Shown here piece by piece: positions 7,759-15,469 of a stretch of DNA of 64,000 nucleotides. The notes under the pieces were generated by a model. That model ran no database searches. It was not told the origin of the DNA and saw only the letters and a program-made list of their open reading frames with translations. The stretch's first letter is position 1, and each line of letters opens with the position of its first letter. The stretch comes from an uncultured Acetatifactor sp. (GTDB lineage: Bacteria > Bacillota > Clostridia > Lachnospirales > Lachnospiraceae): the NCBI GenBank assembly GCA_949840935.1, contig CATKXX010000009.1:22784-86783 (forward strand), written 5' to 3'. The position numbers and the translations under genes are program-made.

Positions 7759-9339
7759 TTAAATGTTCAACAATTCGCTGTACGCTTTCAGCGCGCCGTC
7801 AGTCTCGTGCGCAAGCACCTTCTTCGCCAGAACCTTTCCAAGCTGTACACCCTCCTGATCGAAGCTGTTGATATTCCATACAAAGCCCTGATACATCACC
7901 TTATTTTCAAAGTGGGACAAAAGGGCACCCAGCGCCTGGGGTGTCAGCTGTCCGCCGGTAATGATACTGGAAGGACGGCCGCCTTCAAAATTCTTATTGC
8001 GGTTCTCATCAGCCTTGCCACAAGCAAACGCAACGATCTGTGCCGCCACGTTGGCGCAGAGCTTCTGCTGGCTCGTGCTGTCCTGGATCACAACATCCCT
8101 GCCCATCTGATTATTCTGAAAGCCTACAAACTGCAGGGGCACAATATCCGTCCCCTGGTGAAGCAGCTGATAGAAGGAATGCTGCCCGTTGGTGCCCGGC
8201 TCGCCAAAAATAACGGGCCCGGTAACATAGCTCACCGGCTCGCCGAAACGGTTTACAGACTTGCCGTTGGACTCCATGTCCAGCTGCTGCAGATGCGCGG
8301 GGAAACGGCTCAGCGCCTGGGAATAAGGCAGCACCGCCGTGTTCTGATAGCCAAGGACATTCCTCTCGTACACCCCGATCAGAGCGTCCAGCATGGCGGG
8401 ATTTGCCAGCACATCCTTATTCTGCGCAAGCTTATCCTCCGCCGCTGCGCCCTCAAGGAACTGCGCGAACACTTCGGGGCCAAAGGCCAGGGACAATACT
8501 GCCCCGCCCACGCCGGAGGTGGAGGAGAACCGGCCGCCGATATAATCGTCCATAAAGAACGCCGCCAGATAATCGTCGCTCTTTGCCAGAGGGGAAGTCT
8601 CGCTGGTAACCGCGATCATATGCCTGGAAGCGTCAAGGCCCGCATTCTTTAACGCATCCTTCACAAAGGATTCATTGGTCAGCGTCTCCAGGGTCGTACC
8701 GGATTTGGATACCAGCACGAAAAGGGAGTGCGCCACATCAATGGTATTCAATACAGCCGCAGCGTCATCCGGATCCACATTGCTGATGAATTTTGCTTCC
8801 ATCTTAAAGGTATTGTTTGCCTTCGCCCAGTTTTCCAGGGCCAGATACATTGCCCGGGGGCCAAGGTCGCTGCCGCCGATGCCGATCTGTACGACGGTGG
8901 TGAATTTCTCTCCCGCCGCATTGGTGATCTCACCACTATGTACCTTGTCTGCCAGCTCCGCAATCTTTTTCTGCTGATCCACATAAAAGCTGCGCTTGTC
9001 CACACCGTCGGCCACAACCGCCTCACCCAGCTGTCCCCGGGTCATATGATGGAGCACCATGCGCTTCTCCCCGGTGTTGATCACTTCCCCGTTGTAAAGG
9101 GCCTCAAATTTCTCCGCAAGCTGCGTCTCCTCCGCCAGCTTTACAAGAGCTGCCAGGATTTCATCGTCCACCTGCTTTGCGGCGTAGTTATAGGTAAGCC
9201 CTGCCGCCATGGGGACGCTGTATTTCTTGACGCGATCCGCGCCGCTCTCCCCGGCCATTACCTCGGTGAGCTTTACAGGCGCCGTCTTTTGCAGCTCCTG
9301 ATATGCAGAAATGGTATCCAGATTTTTCCAGGTAATCAT
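7759..9339 (-). CDS. pgi: Glucose-6-phosphate isomerase
   Basis: A 526-residue cytosolic enzyme interconverting glucose 6-phosphate and fructose 6-phosphate in glycolysis. Phosphate-binding motifs GIGGSDLGPRAMYLAL and SKSGTTLETLTN are present. So are the catalytic glutamate region MESNGKSVNRFG, the FGEPGTNGQHSFYQLLHQG segment with the catalytic histidine, and the C-terminal lysine in NSFDQEGVQLGK. The length is close to that of the long bacterial and eukaryotic PGI type, rather than the 450-residue type common in Bacilli. AAGGAGGTG precedes the ATG. It has its own promoter at 9397-9425 and terminator, so it is probably monocistronic. Confidence 0.97.
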   Translation of the reverse strand: MITWKNLDTISAYQELQKTAPVKLTEVMAGESGADRVKKYSVPMAAGLTYNYAAKQVDDEILAALVKLAEETQLAEKFEALYNGEVINTGEKRMVLHHMTRGQLGEAVVADGVDKRSFYVDQQKKIAELADKVHSGEITNAAGEKFTTVVQIGIGGSDLGPRAMYLALENWAKANNTFKMEAKFISNVDPDDAAAVLNTIDVAHSLFVLVSKSGTTLETLTNESFVKDALKNAGLDASRHMIAVTSETSPLAKSDDYLAAFFMDDYIGGRFSSTSGVGGAVLSLAFGPEVFAQFLEGAAAEDKLAQNKDVLANPAMLDALIGVYERNVLGYQNTAVLPYSQALSRFPAHLQQLDMESNGKSVNRFGEPVSYVTGPVIFGEPGTNGQHSFYQLLHQGTDIVPLQFVGFQNNQMGRDVVIQDSTSQQKLCANVAAQIVAFACGKADENRNKNFEGGRPSSIITGGQLTPQALGALLSHFENKVMYQGFVWNINSFDQEGVQLGKVLAKKVLAHETDGALKAYSELLNI

Positions 9340-9396
9340 AATTGATTCCCACCTCCTTGATTTTTTCCGTCCTAAACTAAAACATTTTCCTTTAAA

Positions 9397-9425
9397 ATTA
9401 TACTATTAAACAAATTTGAATTCAA
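9397..9425 (-). promoter_or_regulatory. Promoter of pgi
   Basis: Minus-strand TTGAAT (9420-9425) and a perfect TATAAT (9397-9402) are spaced by 17 bases, about 57 bases before the pgi ATG. The preceding gene ends only 17 bases upstream of the -35. Confidence 0.8.
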
Positions 9426-9441
9426 GCGTTGGAAACTCTTT

Positions 9442-10239
9442 TTAATCCCACCAGAAATACCAGATCGGGGATACGGCTATACATGCCGCCAATTCGTTTA
9501 AAGTCCCCGTTCCTGTACACTGGGTGACCCTGTCCTCTGTAAACGCAAAGTGCTCTTTGGCTACCTGCATGGAATCCTCCTCCGGGATTGGGGCCGGTAC
9601 GCGCATTTCCATAACGTCGTGGGAAATGGTCACGGGCACTGCGCAGTATTTCTCATACCAATATTTGCAGATTGCCATCATTTCCTCTACGCCGGGACAT
9701 TCATTCCATCCGCCAAAGGGTACGTATGCCACCAGCTCCCAGGGCCTGGTAGTCGGGGCCTTCAGCAATATCGTCTCCATGATCCCGCCAGACCGGTAAT
9801 CCAGAAAGGCCATATATCTGTCCACAGCCTCCGGCTCCTCCTCAAAATCACCCATAAATTCTTCCATACCCGGGCCTTCTTCACCAAAATCCTCCATTAA
9901 CTGGTTATTCAGCAATTCCTCACCGGATTTCAGATCCGCCTTTAAGACCTCCTCCAGCGAATATCCGTCTTTTTTCACGAAACCCAGATACTCCGCCAGT
10001 ATGTCATCCGAGGGGATCAATACCGGTGTGAAGCCCTCCTGCTGCCCCTGCAGTACGGCTTCTTCATAGGCATCCATCACATCCTCATAGCTTGCCTTCT
10101 CTGAAAAAATCCGACAGGGGCATCCCAGCTGGGCAACAATATCCCGGGTGGCCTGCTTTGCCTGCTCCAAAGCCAGTTCGCAGCCGTCCTGCAGCGCGCC
10201 GTCTGTATGTTGATCCTGCTTCTTCCCATTGTCAAACAT
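9442..10239 (-). CDS. DUF4253 domain protein
   Basis: A 265-residue soluble protein. The C-terminal part (about residues 150-265) carries the hallmarks of DUF4253: the block around VAYVPFGGWNECPG, then YWYEKYCAVPVTISHDVMEM, and the final SPIWYFWWD. The N-terminal half is acidic and variable. The biochemical role of DUF4253 is not established. The gene sits in a block with SUKH/DUF4303 and Rpn genes, which fits accessory or self/non-self functions, but this is inference. GGAGGTG precedes the ATG; it has its own promoter. Confidence 0.8.
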   Translation of the reverse strand: MFDNGKKQDQHTDGALQDGCELALEQAKQATRDIVAQLGCPCRIFSEKASYEDVMDAYEEAVLQGQQEGFTPVLIPSDDILAEYLGFVKKDGYSLEEVLKADLKSGEELLNNQLMEDFGEEGPGMEEFMGDFEEEPEAVDRYMAFLDYRSGGIMETILLKAPTTRPWELVAYVPFGGWNECPGVEEMMAICKYWYEKYCAVPVTISHDVMEMRVPAPIPEEDSMQVAKEHFAFTEDRVTQCTGTGTLNELAACIAVSPIWYFWWD

Positions 10240-10266
10240 GCTTTCTTTTCACCTCCATTTATTACC

Positions 10267-10295
10267 ATTCTACAATAAATCACCTACTATTACAA
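10267..10295 (-). promoter_or_regulatory. Promoter of the DUF4253 gene
   Basis: Minus-strand TTGTAA (10290-10295) and TAGAAT (10267-10272) with a 17-base spacer, 28 bases upstream of the ATG at 10239. Confidence 0.6.
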
Positions 10296-10337
10296 TAAGC
10301 ACTTTGGAGGCTTAGGAAGACCCTGTTGAGGGCTGCA

Positions 10338-10829
10338 TCAGTATTCCGGCAGTTTTGTAAAGTCAACCCGTTTCCCGTCAGCCACGCCTACATAAAGATC
10401 ATCTGTATTTCGTCCAATTTTCAGATAATGCTCTATGACAAATTTAGCGGTATATGGCATCTCCAATGCCGATAATTCCGAAAATGTAAACCATCTGCTT
10501 ATTCCTTCCGCAGATTCTATATGATCATCCGTCTCGTTGTCCAATTCCGCAAAAAAATAATAATTCTGCCGGATTTCTCCTTTTATTCTCCGCAAAGTAA
10601 TATACCGCAGCGACAGGTTCCGGATACCCTTTTCACCGATTTCCAATTCTTCTTTCAATTCTCTCAATACACATGCTTTTGGATCGTTTATTTCACTTTC
10701 TTCAAAATGTCCACCCGCGGATCCCACCCATGTATCGCTCACAACTCTGCCGCACTGCCGGAAAAGCAATAACATTTTATCCCCCTTTGTTATGTATATA
10801 GAGGTCATATTCCTCAGTTTCTCATCCAT
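10338..10829 (-). CDS. NUDIX hydrolase
   Basis: A 163-residue enzyme of the Nudix superfamily, which hydrolyses nucleoside diphosphates linked to other groups. The Nudix box reads GHFEESEINDPKACVLRELKEEL: the metal-binding RELKEE core is intact. Two extra residues lie between the first glutamate and RE compared with the classic box, a variant also seen in 8-oxo-dGTP diphosphatase-like Firmicute proteins. The glycine near the end of the box is replaced by glutamate. A ribosome site AGGGGG precedes the ATG at 10829. Substrate unknown; MutT-like sanitation is possible. Confidence 0.85.
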   Translation of the reverse strand: MDEKLRNMTSIYITKGDKMLLLFRQCGRVVSDTWVGSAGGHFEESEINDPKACVLRELKEELEIGEKGIRNLSLRYITLRRIKGEIRQNYYFFAELDNETDDHIESAEGISRWFTFSELSALEMPYTAKFVIEHYLKIGRNTDDLYVGVADGKRVDFTKLPEY

Positions 10830-10904
10830 TTACACTACCCCCTGTTATCATCTGTTATTTATGTTTCTGTCAGCAAAATCCCCTGCCGCCTGCCTGTTGT
10901 TCTT

Positions 10905-11972
10905 TTATATAATCTCTGATGCCAGGATTGCACGGATCTTCTTTGCCTTTGCCGTGGAAAGCCCGCCGTTTGAAATATCAACGTTCAGTAAGATCGGATG
11001 ATTGTATTCTTTTACAAAGAAACCTTCTTCTTTTAATTCTGCCAAGGCTTCCACACAAAGATCGATTAATTTATCCCGAAACCGCTTAACTTTATTTTCC
11101 GCTCCCAAAGCCCGGCTGTATGCGGAAATTTCCTTACATATCGGGTCAAACAGGTAAAGCGCAAGGGGCGCATCACAGCACCATTCACTTATGCAATAGG
11201 TAAAATAGCTTTTTTCGGAAGGATATTTTGCCACACATTCTTCCAGATGAGCTTTTGTATTTGCTGCAGCTGCAACCATAGTGCCTTCATCATCAATATA
11301 TAAACCGAAGGAGATAATTTCTTCATGTCCATATGTTTTTTTAATCTGACGAAATGATTCCTGCGCGGCTTGTTTCAATAATCCCTTCCTGCCTGCAAAA
11401 TCAAAAGGCACAGGCTTTGGCATAACAACAAGCCTTTTCACAAATTCATCAAAAGTATGCGCTACCGTACTTGTAATTTCCCAGTAAAATTTTTCATTGA
11501 TATTTCGCCAATCATCGCCTGAAGGTTCCCCTGCCGAACCGCATTTTGATTTCCTTGTTATAAATATCACCGTCGGTTCGCCGTCCGGCCCGCAGTCCAT
11601 ATAATTCAGGACAAAGAATTCGTAGTCAGCATCCCAATTCTCCCCGATAATAAGTAGATTGGGTATATCATAAAAGAGGCCTGGACTGTCGTGTATCGGC
11701 TCAAAGGCAGTACGGCCGATCGGATTGATATGATTAATCTTCACATATCTGATCGCGTTGCCGGATTGGTCACAAACAGGAACGCCATTGCGCTTAAGGA
11801 AACCGCCATTTTGAGAATTTGCGGAAAGCTCAATGTATGAAGCAGGCAGTTTAACGCCGAGCCGTTTCTCCAACGCCGTCATTTCATCATCGGTCGGTAA
11901 CGGAAGCGTAAATCTTTCATTCATTTCCGGTTTCCACAATTTATCAAAATCAGTATTCGCAAAATATTTCAT
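10905..11972 (-). CDS. SMI1/KNR4 (SUKH) and DUF4303 two-domain protein
   Basis: A 355-residue soluble protein. Residues 1-190 look like an SMI1/KNR4 SUKH domain (LPTDDEMTALEKRLGVKLPASYIELSANSQNGG, then NLLIIGENWDADYEFFVLNY). Residues 205-355 match the DUF4303 pattern (QIKKTYGHEEIISFGLYIDDEG, YFTYCISEWCCD). SUKH proteins are established immunity proteins for polymorphic toxins in many bacteria, but no toxin gene lies nearby, so an orphan immunity role is only a suggestion. Start at 11972 has AAAGGAG upstream. It follows the methyltransferase stop by 19 bases and probably shares its transcript. Confidence 0.83.
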   Translation of the reverse strand: MKYFANTDFDKLWKPEMNERFTLPLPTDDEMTALEKRLGVKLPASYIELSANSQNGGFLKRNGVPVCDQSGNAIRYVKINHINPIGRTAFEPIHDSPGLFYDIPNLLIIGENWDADYEFFVLNYMDCGPDGEPTVIFITRKSKCGSAGEPSGDDWRNINEKFYWEITSTVAHTFDEFVKRLVVMPKPVPFDFAGRKGLLKQAAQESFRQIKKTYGHEEIISFGLYIDDEGTMVAAAANTKAHLEECVAKYPSEKSYFTYCISEWCCDAPLALYLFDPICKEISAYSRALGAENKVKRFRDKLIDLCVEALAELKEEGFFVKEYNHPILLNVDISNGGLSTAKAKKIRAILASEII

Positions 11973-11991
11973 TCCAACCACTCTCCTTTCC

Positions 11992-12780
11992 TCAAAAGCA
12001 TCCGCTTTCTCCTTCCGCATCATCTGCTTCTTTGAATGCTATAGCGGTAAATTCGCCCGGTATTTTCTCATTTGTCCAGGCCGGATGTTCATCAAACTTT
12101 CTGAGAGAAAAACCACAGTCTATAATGGAATTTATTATTTCGCTGACGGTGTATTTCCTATAGCTGCATTTAGGCATCTTCCTGCGGACGTCGTCGTCAA
12201 AGAAACGGGCATGGGCCATTTCTCCTTCAAAAACCTCTGTGGAAAAATATCCCCTGGATGGCTGTTCAAGCTCTAATATATCGGCTATCTTTGTAAATGG
12301 ATGAAAATCACTGCATATCATTTTCCCGCCCTTTTTCAAAAGGGAATACATCATGCGCATAAATCCGTCGATATCATGAAAAAAATGTAAGATACCACCC
12401 TCCATGAAGACCACGTCAAAACAGCCTCCATATTTTGTTATGTCAATATCCATGATATCGCATACCTCAAAATGGATTTCCGCTCCAGCAGCTTCGGCTG
12501 TCTCCATAGCATACCTTTTATTGTCTTCCGAAATGTCGAAGACCGTCACCTGCGCTCCCAGCAGGGCCAGCGGTATTGCCTTCTTCCCGCAGGAACCACA
12601 GATATTAGCTACCTTAATACCATCATAGCGATCAAAGTATCCGGCATACTGCTTTAACATTTTAATCGGGTTTTCCATATCCTTCCTGGCCCTCTCAGAG
12701 GGCGTACCTGATGTCCTCACCCAAAATTCATAGGCATTATACTCCCATGCTTTCTTGTTTTGCAGGCTGTATTCATTCAT
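11992..12780 (-). CDS. Class I SAM-dependent methyltransferase
   Basis: A 262-residue methyltransferase. The SAM-binding region reads VANICGSCGKKAIPLALLGAQVTVFDIS, with the acidic loop residue at the end of strand two, and motif IV follows as FDVVFMEGGILHFF. The first motif is ICGSCG instead of the usual DxGxGxG, an unusual but known variant. The fold continues with SLLKKGGKMICSDFHPF. The substrate is not evident; similar proteins act on small molecules. Ribosome site AGGGAGGG precedes the ATG. It is the first gene of a short unit with SUKH-DUF4303 and Nudix, and it starts 34 bases from the left copy of the rlmH end repeat. Confidence 0.82.
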   Translation of the reverse strand: MNEYSLQNKKAWEYNAYEFWVRTSGTPSERARKDMENPIKMLKQYAGYFDRYDGIKVANICGSCGKKAIPLALLGAQVTVFDISEDNKRYAMETAEAAGAEIHFEVCDIMDIDITKYGGCFDVVFMEGGILHFFHDIDGFMRMMYSLLKKGGKMICSDFHPFTKIADILELEQPSRGYFSTEVFEGEMAHARFFDDDVRRKMPKCSYRKYTVSEIINSIIDCGFSLRKFDEHPAWTNEKIPGEFTAIAFKEADDAEGESGCF

Positions 12781-12814
12781 CTGTTCTTTCCCTCCCTTAT
12801 ATCTGTTCTCTTTC

Positions 12815-12841
12815 GCCCTTACTTATGGTACGGCGTCCCAT
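12815..12841. repeat. Direct repeat copy of the rlmH 3' end (outer copy)
   Basis: Twenty-seven bases identical but for one to the last codons of rlmH at 13930-13956. On minus they encode GTPYHK followed by TAA, where rlmH itself has TGA. The core ATGGGACG-C-CGTACCAT is an imperfect palindrome. Together the two copies bracket the Rpn gene and look like attachment-site remnants. Confidence 0.85.
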
Positions 12842-12883
12842 AACATACTCAAATGTGAAAAACGGCCCTATATTATTCTGTCA

Positions 12884-12918
12884 AACAAGGCAGAACACTT
12901 AAAATGCTCTGCCCTGTT
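12884..12918 (-). terminator. Terminator-like hairpin after the Rpn gene
   Basis: A 14-base-pair stem (with two G-T pairs) and a seven-base loop lies 12 bases after the Rpn stop codon on the minus strand. The T-rich stretch TTGTTTG is partly within the stem, so efficiency is uncertain. Confidence 0.6.
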
Positions 12919-12930
12919 ATACTCCTGCTC

Positions 12931-13740
12931 TTAGATGATGTGATATTCCTCGTAAAGTTCCTGGCGAAATTCTTCATCCTGTGATACTCTAATAATATCA
13001 GATAGCCGACCGTCTTCATTTAGAAACATTATCAGTTTTGCCATCTTTTTTTCTCCATGTTTTTCTCCGATTTTCTGATTTTCCTGATCTCTCATCAATA
13101 ATGTCATATACTCATGCCTCCATTTCCTGTTTTTCTTGGCTTCCTGCACAGCTTCTTCCAATTTCTCAACATAGGTGTCTTCCGGCTTCTGACCTGCCAC
13201 ATAGTCCAGAAATGCCTTTAATTCTCTGCTGACATCATCCATTGTCCCATCTGCGTTCAGAAATATCTTTACCGCTTCATCCCCCATGGAAATACCATTA
13301 TCTTCCTTACAGATATTTTCAAAGGTATAGATATGCCGCCCTTTCCCATATAAATCAAAGGGACAGATAAATATAATATAGCTTTTGTTCAGTTTTTTAT
13401 AATGCTGTCCCGCATCCACAAGCTGCAGGTCAATAATTCCCTGATAATATCTGCTTCTCTTCGGCAATTCCTTTGTATCACTGACCTGCATTTCTATGTC
13501 GTAAACCGTCTCCCTGCCGTCCTTAACATAAACATCCAGTCTGACGCTATGGGCATCCATATCTACATTGATACTCTTCTGCAGTTCCGGATATTCAATA
13601 TGGTCAATCTTTAAATCCGGGAGAATCCTCTGCAATAACCCTTTGCACAACTCCGGATTCTGCATGACCTTGCCAAACAGGAAATCATTGGATATGCTCA
13701 AATCTTCCCATTGAATCTGTTTTGTATCTATGTTTTCCAT
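12931..13740 (-). CDS. Rpn-family recombination-promoting nuclease / PD-(D/E)XK transposase-like protein
   Basis: A 269-residue protein of the Rpn (PDDEXK transposase-like) family. The opening SNDFLFGKVMQNPELCKGLLQRILPD, the strand SVRLDVYVKDGRETVYDIEMQV with catalytic D and ExQ, and RSRYYQGIIDLQLVDAGQHY are hallmarks. Rpn proteins of E. coli are DNA endonucleases that promote RecA-independent recombination. The C-terminal half is charged and helical (EKLEEAVQEAKKNRKWRHEY). The gene has its own promoter and terminator and is bounded by two copies of the rlmH 3' end, which suggests that it arrived as a unit. No separate site-specific recombinase lies between the repeats. Confidence 0.88.
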   Translation of the reverse strand: MENIDTKQIQWEDLSISNDFLFGKVMQNPELCKGLLQRILPDLKIDHIEYPELQKSINVDMDAHSVRLDVYVKDGRETVYDIEMQVSDTKELPKRSRYYQGIIDLQLVDAGQHYKKLNKSYIIFICPFDLYGKGRHIYTFENICKEDNGISMGDEAVKIFLNADGTMDDVSRELKAFLDYVAGQKPEDTYVEKLEEAVQEAKKNRKWRHEYMTLLMRDQENQKIGEKHGEKKMAKLIMFLNEDGRLSDIIRVSQDEEFRQELYEEYHII

Positions 13741-13815
13741 TCCTCAACTTGCCTTCTTCCAAAAATACTTCCGGAAAACGCTGTGGATTTCAAATCTCTG
13801 TCATCTCTTACTCCT

Positions 13816-13844
13816 ATTATATACAGCATCCTGACAAATTACAA
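13816..13844 (-). promoter_or_regulatory. Promoter of the Rpn gene
   Basis: Minus-strand TTGTAA (13839-13844) and TATAAT (13816-13821) with 17 bases between, 75 bases before the ATG. It lies inside the segment bounded by the rlmH repeats. Confidence 0.75.
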
Positions 13845-13929
13845 TAAAAGGAGAAATTATCGCCTGGCATTTTTGTAATGTCAATGTCTTCATAACAACT
13901 CTGCATCGAACTCCCTGTTTTGTAAAATT

Positions 13930-13956
13930 GCCCTCACTTATGGTACGGCGTCCCAT
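13930..13956. repeat. Direct repeat at the rlmH 3' end (native copy)
   Basis: This is the authentic end of rlmH, coding GTPYHK and the stop TGA, plus four following bases. It matches 12815-12841 at 26 of 27 positions. The 3' end of rlmH (orfX) is the established integration site of SCC elements in staphylococci. Confidence 0.85.
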
Positions 13957-14413
13957 TCATAATACAGAATGCCCTGTAAATCTGCTCTGTCAGAATCACC
14001 CGCATGAGCTGGTGGGGGAAAGTCATATCCGAAAAACTGAGCGCCATGTCTGACTTCTTCCGCACGGTTTCATGCAGCCCCAGGGAACCTCCTATCACAA
14101 AAATCAGGTGACTGGTGCCGTTTACCGCCAGCTTCCCCATCCATCCGGCAAATTCCTCTGAAGAAAACTTTTTCCCACCGATCTCCAAAGTACAGACAAA
14201 GGCGCCATTCCGGATCTTCTCCAGAATGCGCCCTGCCTCTTTTTCCTTAATCTGCTCCATAACAGCGGCACTCGCTCCCTCGGGAGTCTTCTCGTCCGTT
14301 ACCTCGACAATCTCCAGCTTACAATACCGCGAAAGTCGCTTCGCATATTCCGCAACGGCTTCCCTGTAAAATCCTTCCTTCACCTTCCCCACACAGACGA
14401 TCGTTATCCTCAC
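13934..14413 (-). CDS. rlmH: 23S rRNA (pseudouridine-1915-N3)-methyltransferase RlmH
   Basis: A 159-residue SPOUT methyltransferase that modifies pseudouridine 1915 in 23S rRNA helix 69. The knot motifs FVIGGSLGLHETVRKKSD and SFSDMTFPHQLMRVILTEQIYRAFCI, and the terminal PYHK, are all conserved. I chose a GTG start at 14413, which gives MRITIVCVGKVKEG, the standard N-terminus, and the family's usual length. The ATG twelve bases further upstream overlaps its own ribosome site. The GTG lies four bases after the preceding gene's stop, so translation is probably coupled. The gene is intact despite the repeat at its end. Confidence 0.93.
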   Translation of the reverse strand: MRITIVCVGKVKEGFYREAVAEYAKRLSRYCKLEIVEVTDEKTPEGASAAVMEQIKEKEAGRILEKIRNGAFVCTLEIGGKKFSSEEFAGWMGKLAVNGTSHLIFVIGGSLGLHETVRKKSDMALSFSDMTFPHQLMRVILTEQIYRAFCIMNGTPYHK

Positions 14414-14417
14414 CCCG

Positions 14418-15281
14418 TTACTCATCCTTCCCGAACACCATCTCATATACCTGGTCATCTATAAACTGTTCCAGGAAATCCTGATCCAGATTTACGAACT
14501 GATGGTTCAGCCTTTCGCGTATGTATGCCGTCCGGTTAAAGTACCGGATTTCCTCAGAGTCGTCGGATATGCCAATCTCCCTGTCTATCTCCCGGCCGTC
14601 CAGCTGCTGGCGGCACCAGTCCAGCATAGTGTTCCGCAGGGAATTCTCCGATGCTGCCTTTCCGGCAAAGCTTTTGGCATTTTTCATGGAGACCACCCCA
14701 GCTACCACGAACAGGACAAAGATTGCGCCCATGACGCCATAGAACAGATAGGGGTTCCCGAGCTTCAGAGGAAGTATGCCAAGCACACCCAGCACAACCG
14801 CCAGCAGCCCCAGCGCCCCCAGGATCAGCAGCACCCACGCAGAGGATCTGTTCTCGTCGGCGCGCTGGGAACTGTCCTGATACAGGGAGCTGCTTCCGAA
14901 AGCCCTGCGGGCAGCGACAGCCTCCCGCAGCTGCTCCTCCGCTCCCTCCCCATCGGTCGTCTCTCCGTCAGCCCCGGGGCCATCCTCTGTCTTCCGGTTT
15001 TCCTGTACCAGAAAGACCTGCATGACCCCCACGGCCTTCTGTTTGCTCCTCTTGTCTACCAGAAGCTCACAAAGGCCGTCGCTTTCATCACGCTTAAGCT
15101 CCACGCTCAGAATCTGATTACTTTTCAGAAAAACCTCCAGTGACCTCATCTGATCTTCATCGCCAAAGGTCAGCGTCACCTGCTCATCCACCTGTTCTTC
15201 CTCTACCAGCTCGCAGCCACAGTCGGCACAGACTGTAAACCCTTCCCGATACTCGCTCTTACACTTTGGACACCATGGCAT
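14418..15281 (-). CDS. Zinc-ribbon membrane protein of unknown function
   Basis: A 287-residue protein. It begins with MPWCPKCKSEYREGFTVCADCG, a four-cysteine zinc ribbon, followed by a domain (VTLTFGDEDQMRSLEVFLKSNQI) resembling a DUF2007-like signal-transducing ferredoxin-type fold. Two membrane helices follow at about residues 144-164 and 173-195. The C-terminal 90 residues are helical and acidic, ending QFIDDQVYEMVFGKDE. Start at 15281 has AAAGAGGG upstream; an alternative ATG seven codons earlier lacks one. Its stop lies just before rlmH, so the two are likely cotranscribed. Role unknown; such ribbons often sense or hold zinc or bind proteins. Confidence 0.7.
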   Translation of the reverse strand: MPWCPKCKSEYREGFTVCADCGCELVEEEQVDEQVTLTFGDEDQMRSLEVFLKSNQILSVELKRDESDGLCELLVDKRSKQKAVGVMQVFLVQENRKTEDGPGADGETTDGEGAEEQLREAVAARRAFGSSSLYQDSSQRADENRSSAWVLLILGALGLLAVVLGVLGILPLKLGNPYLFYGVMGAIFVLFVVAGVVSMKNAKSFAGKAASENSLRNTMLDWCRQQLDGREIDREIGISDDSEEIRYFNRTAYIRERLNHQFVNLDQDFLEQFIDDQVYEMVFGKDE

Positions 15282-15469
15282 ACTATTACCCTCTTTCTCC
15301 ATGTGAGCCCCCCGGGTAATCCCTTTCCTCATCCATCCTGCTTTACCAGTACAACGATCCCATGATTTCCAGTTTCTCCGAAGTACTCCCAATCTGCCGC
15401 AGCCGCAGCGGCATCCCCGTCATCAGCACCCTTACTGCCAGTCTCTCAAATCAGAAATACCTGACGGCT

